Positions 63,977 to 64,000 of a stretch of 64,000 bases of DNA are shown piece after piece (positions within the stretch are counted from its first letter, which is position 1; each line of letters begins with the position of its first letter). The DNA is from Eutreptiella sp. 'Long Island Sound 2002'. Its lineage: Eukaryota > Euglenozoa > Euglenophyceae > Eutreptiales > Eutreptiaceae. The position numbers and the translations under genes are program-made. The notes under the pieces are model-generated. The model saw only the letters and a program-made list of their open reading frames with translations, ran no database searches and had not been told where the DNA came from. The stretch covers positions 6,402,430-6,466,429 of the forward strand of contig OZ038383.1 of NCBI GenBank assembly GCA_964036045.1, in the 5' to 3' direction.

Positions 63977-64000
63977 AAGATAGAGAAACGTCGTCGGTCG

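Overview
The window is eukaryotic nuclear DNA that is dominated by retrotransposons and satellite-like repeats and has very few host genes. The GC-rich coding sequence, G-run-rich non-coding DNA, a chromodomain Ty3/gypsy element and an APE-type LINE with an RNase H domain would suit a green alga, possibly a prasinophyte. That is an inference from style only; no taxonomic marker gene is present.

Layout. 1-2312: no recognisable gene, one tRNA-like sequence. 2313-7943 plus 24961-27640: a Ty3/gypsy-like element on the minus strand (element A), truncated inside its protease and split in two. 7944-24960: a complete 17,017-bp plus-strand relative (element B) inserted into the LTR of A. B has two 2,986-bp LTRs and a 4-bp ATAT target duplication. 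Its gag, protease, a linker, RT, RNase H, integrase and chromodomain lie in one frame broken by five stop codons. 27641-39319: host-like DNA with a duplicated ~340-bp block, two or three candidate exons, two ~180-bp repeat families and a 17-copy, 53-bp minisatellite. 39320-40219: a minus-strand coding segment of unknown function; 695 bp of it recur at 63282-63976, bracketing 23 kb.

40795-43480 is tandem repeat, ending in a ~28-copy, ~66-bp minisatellite. Within the same minisatellite, which reappears at 62530-62705, lies a very large LINE-like element (about 43481-62500). Its core is an AP-endonuclease-like domain, a LINE-type RT with an FADD box, RNase H and a C-terminal CCHC motif. Around this core are at least five further ORFs on the same strand with very short or overlapping junctions: one or more large ORFs upstream, and three downstream of the RT. 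One downstream ORF carries a RING-like zinc finger and His/Pro-rich repeats. Several ORFs need a one-base shift, often at a C-run, so either the copy is decayed or homopolymer lengths are wrong. This multi-ORF LINE is the most unusual object in the window.

Together the two systems show successive invasions: A, then B into A, and a giant LINE inside a minisatellite. In both B and the LINE, every nonsense codon inside the pol-type frame could derive from CGA, CAA or CAG by a single C-to-T change.
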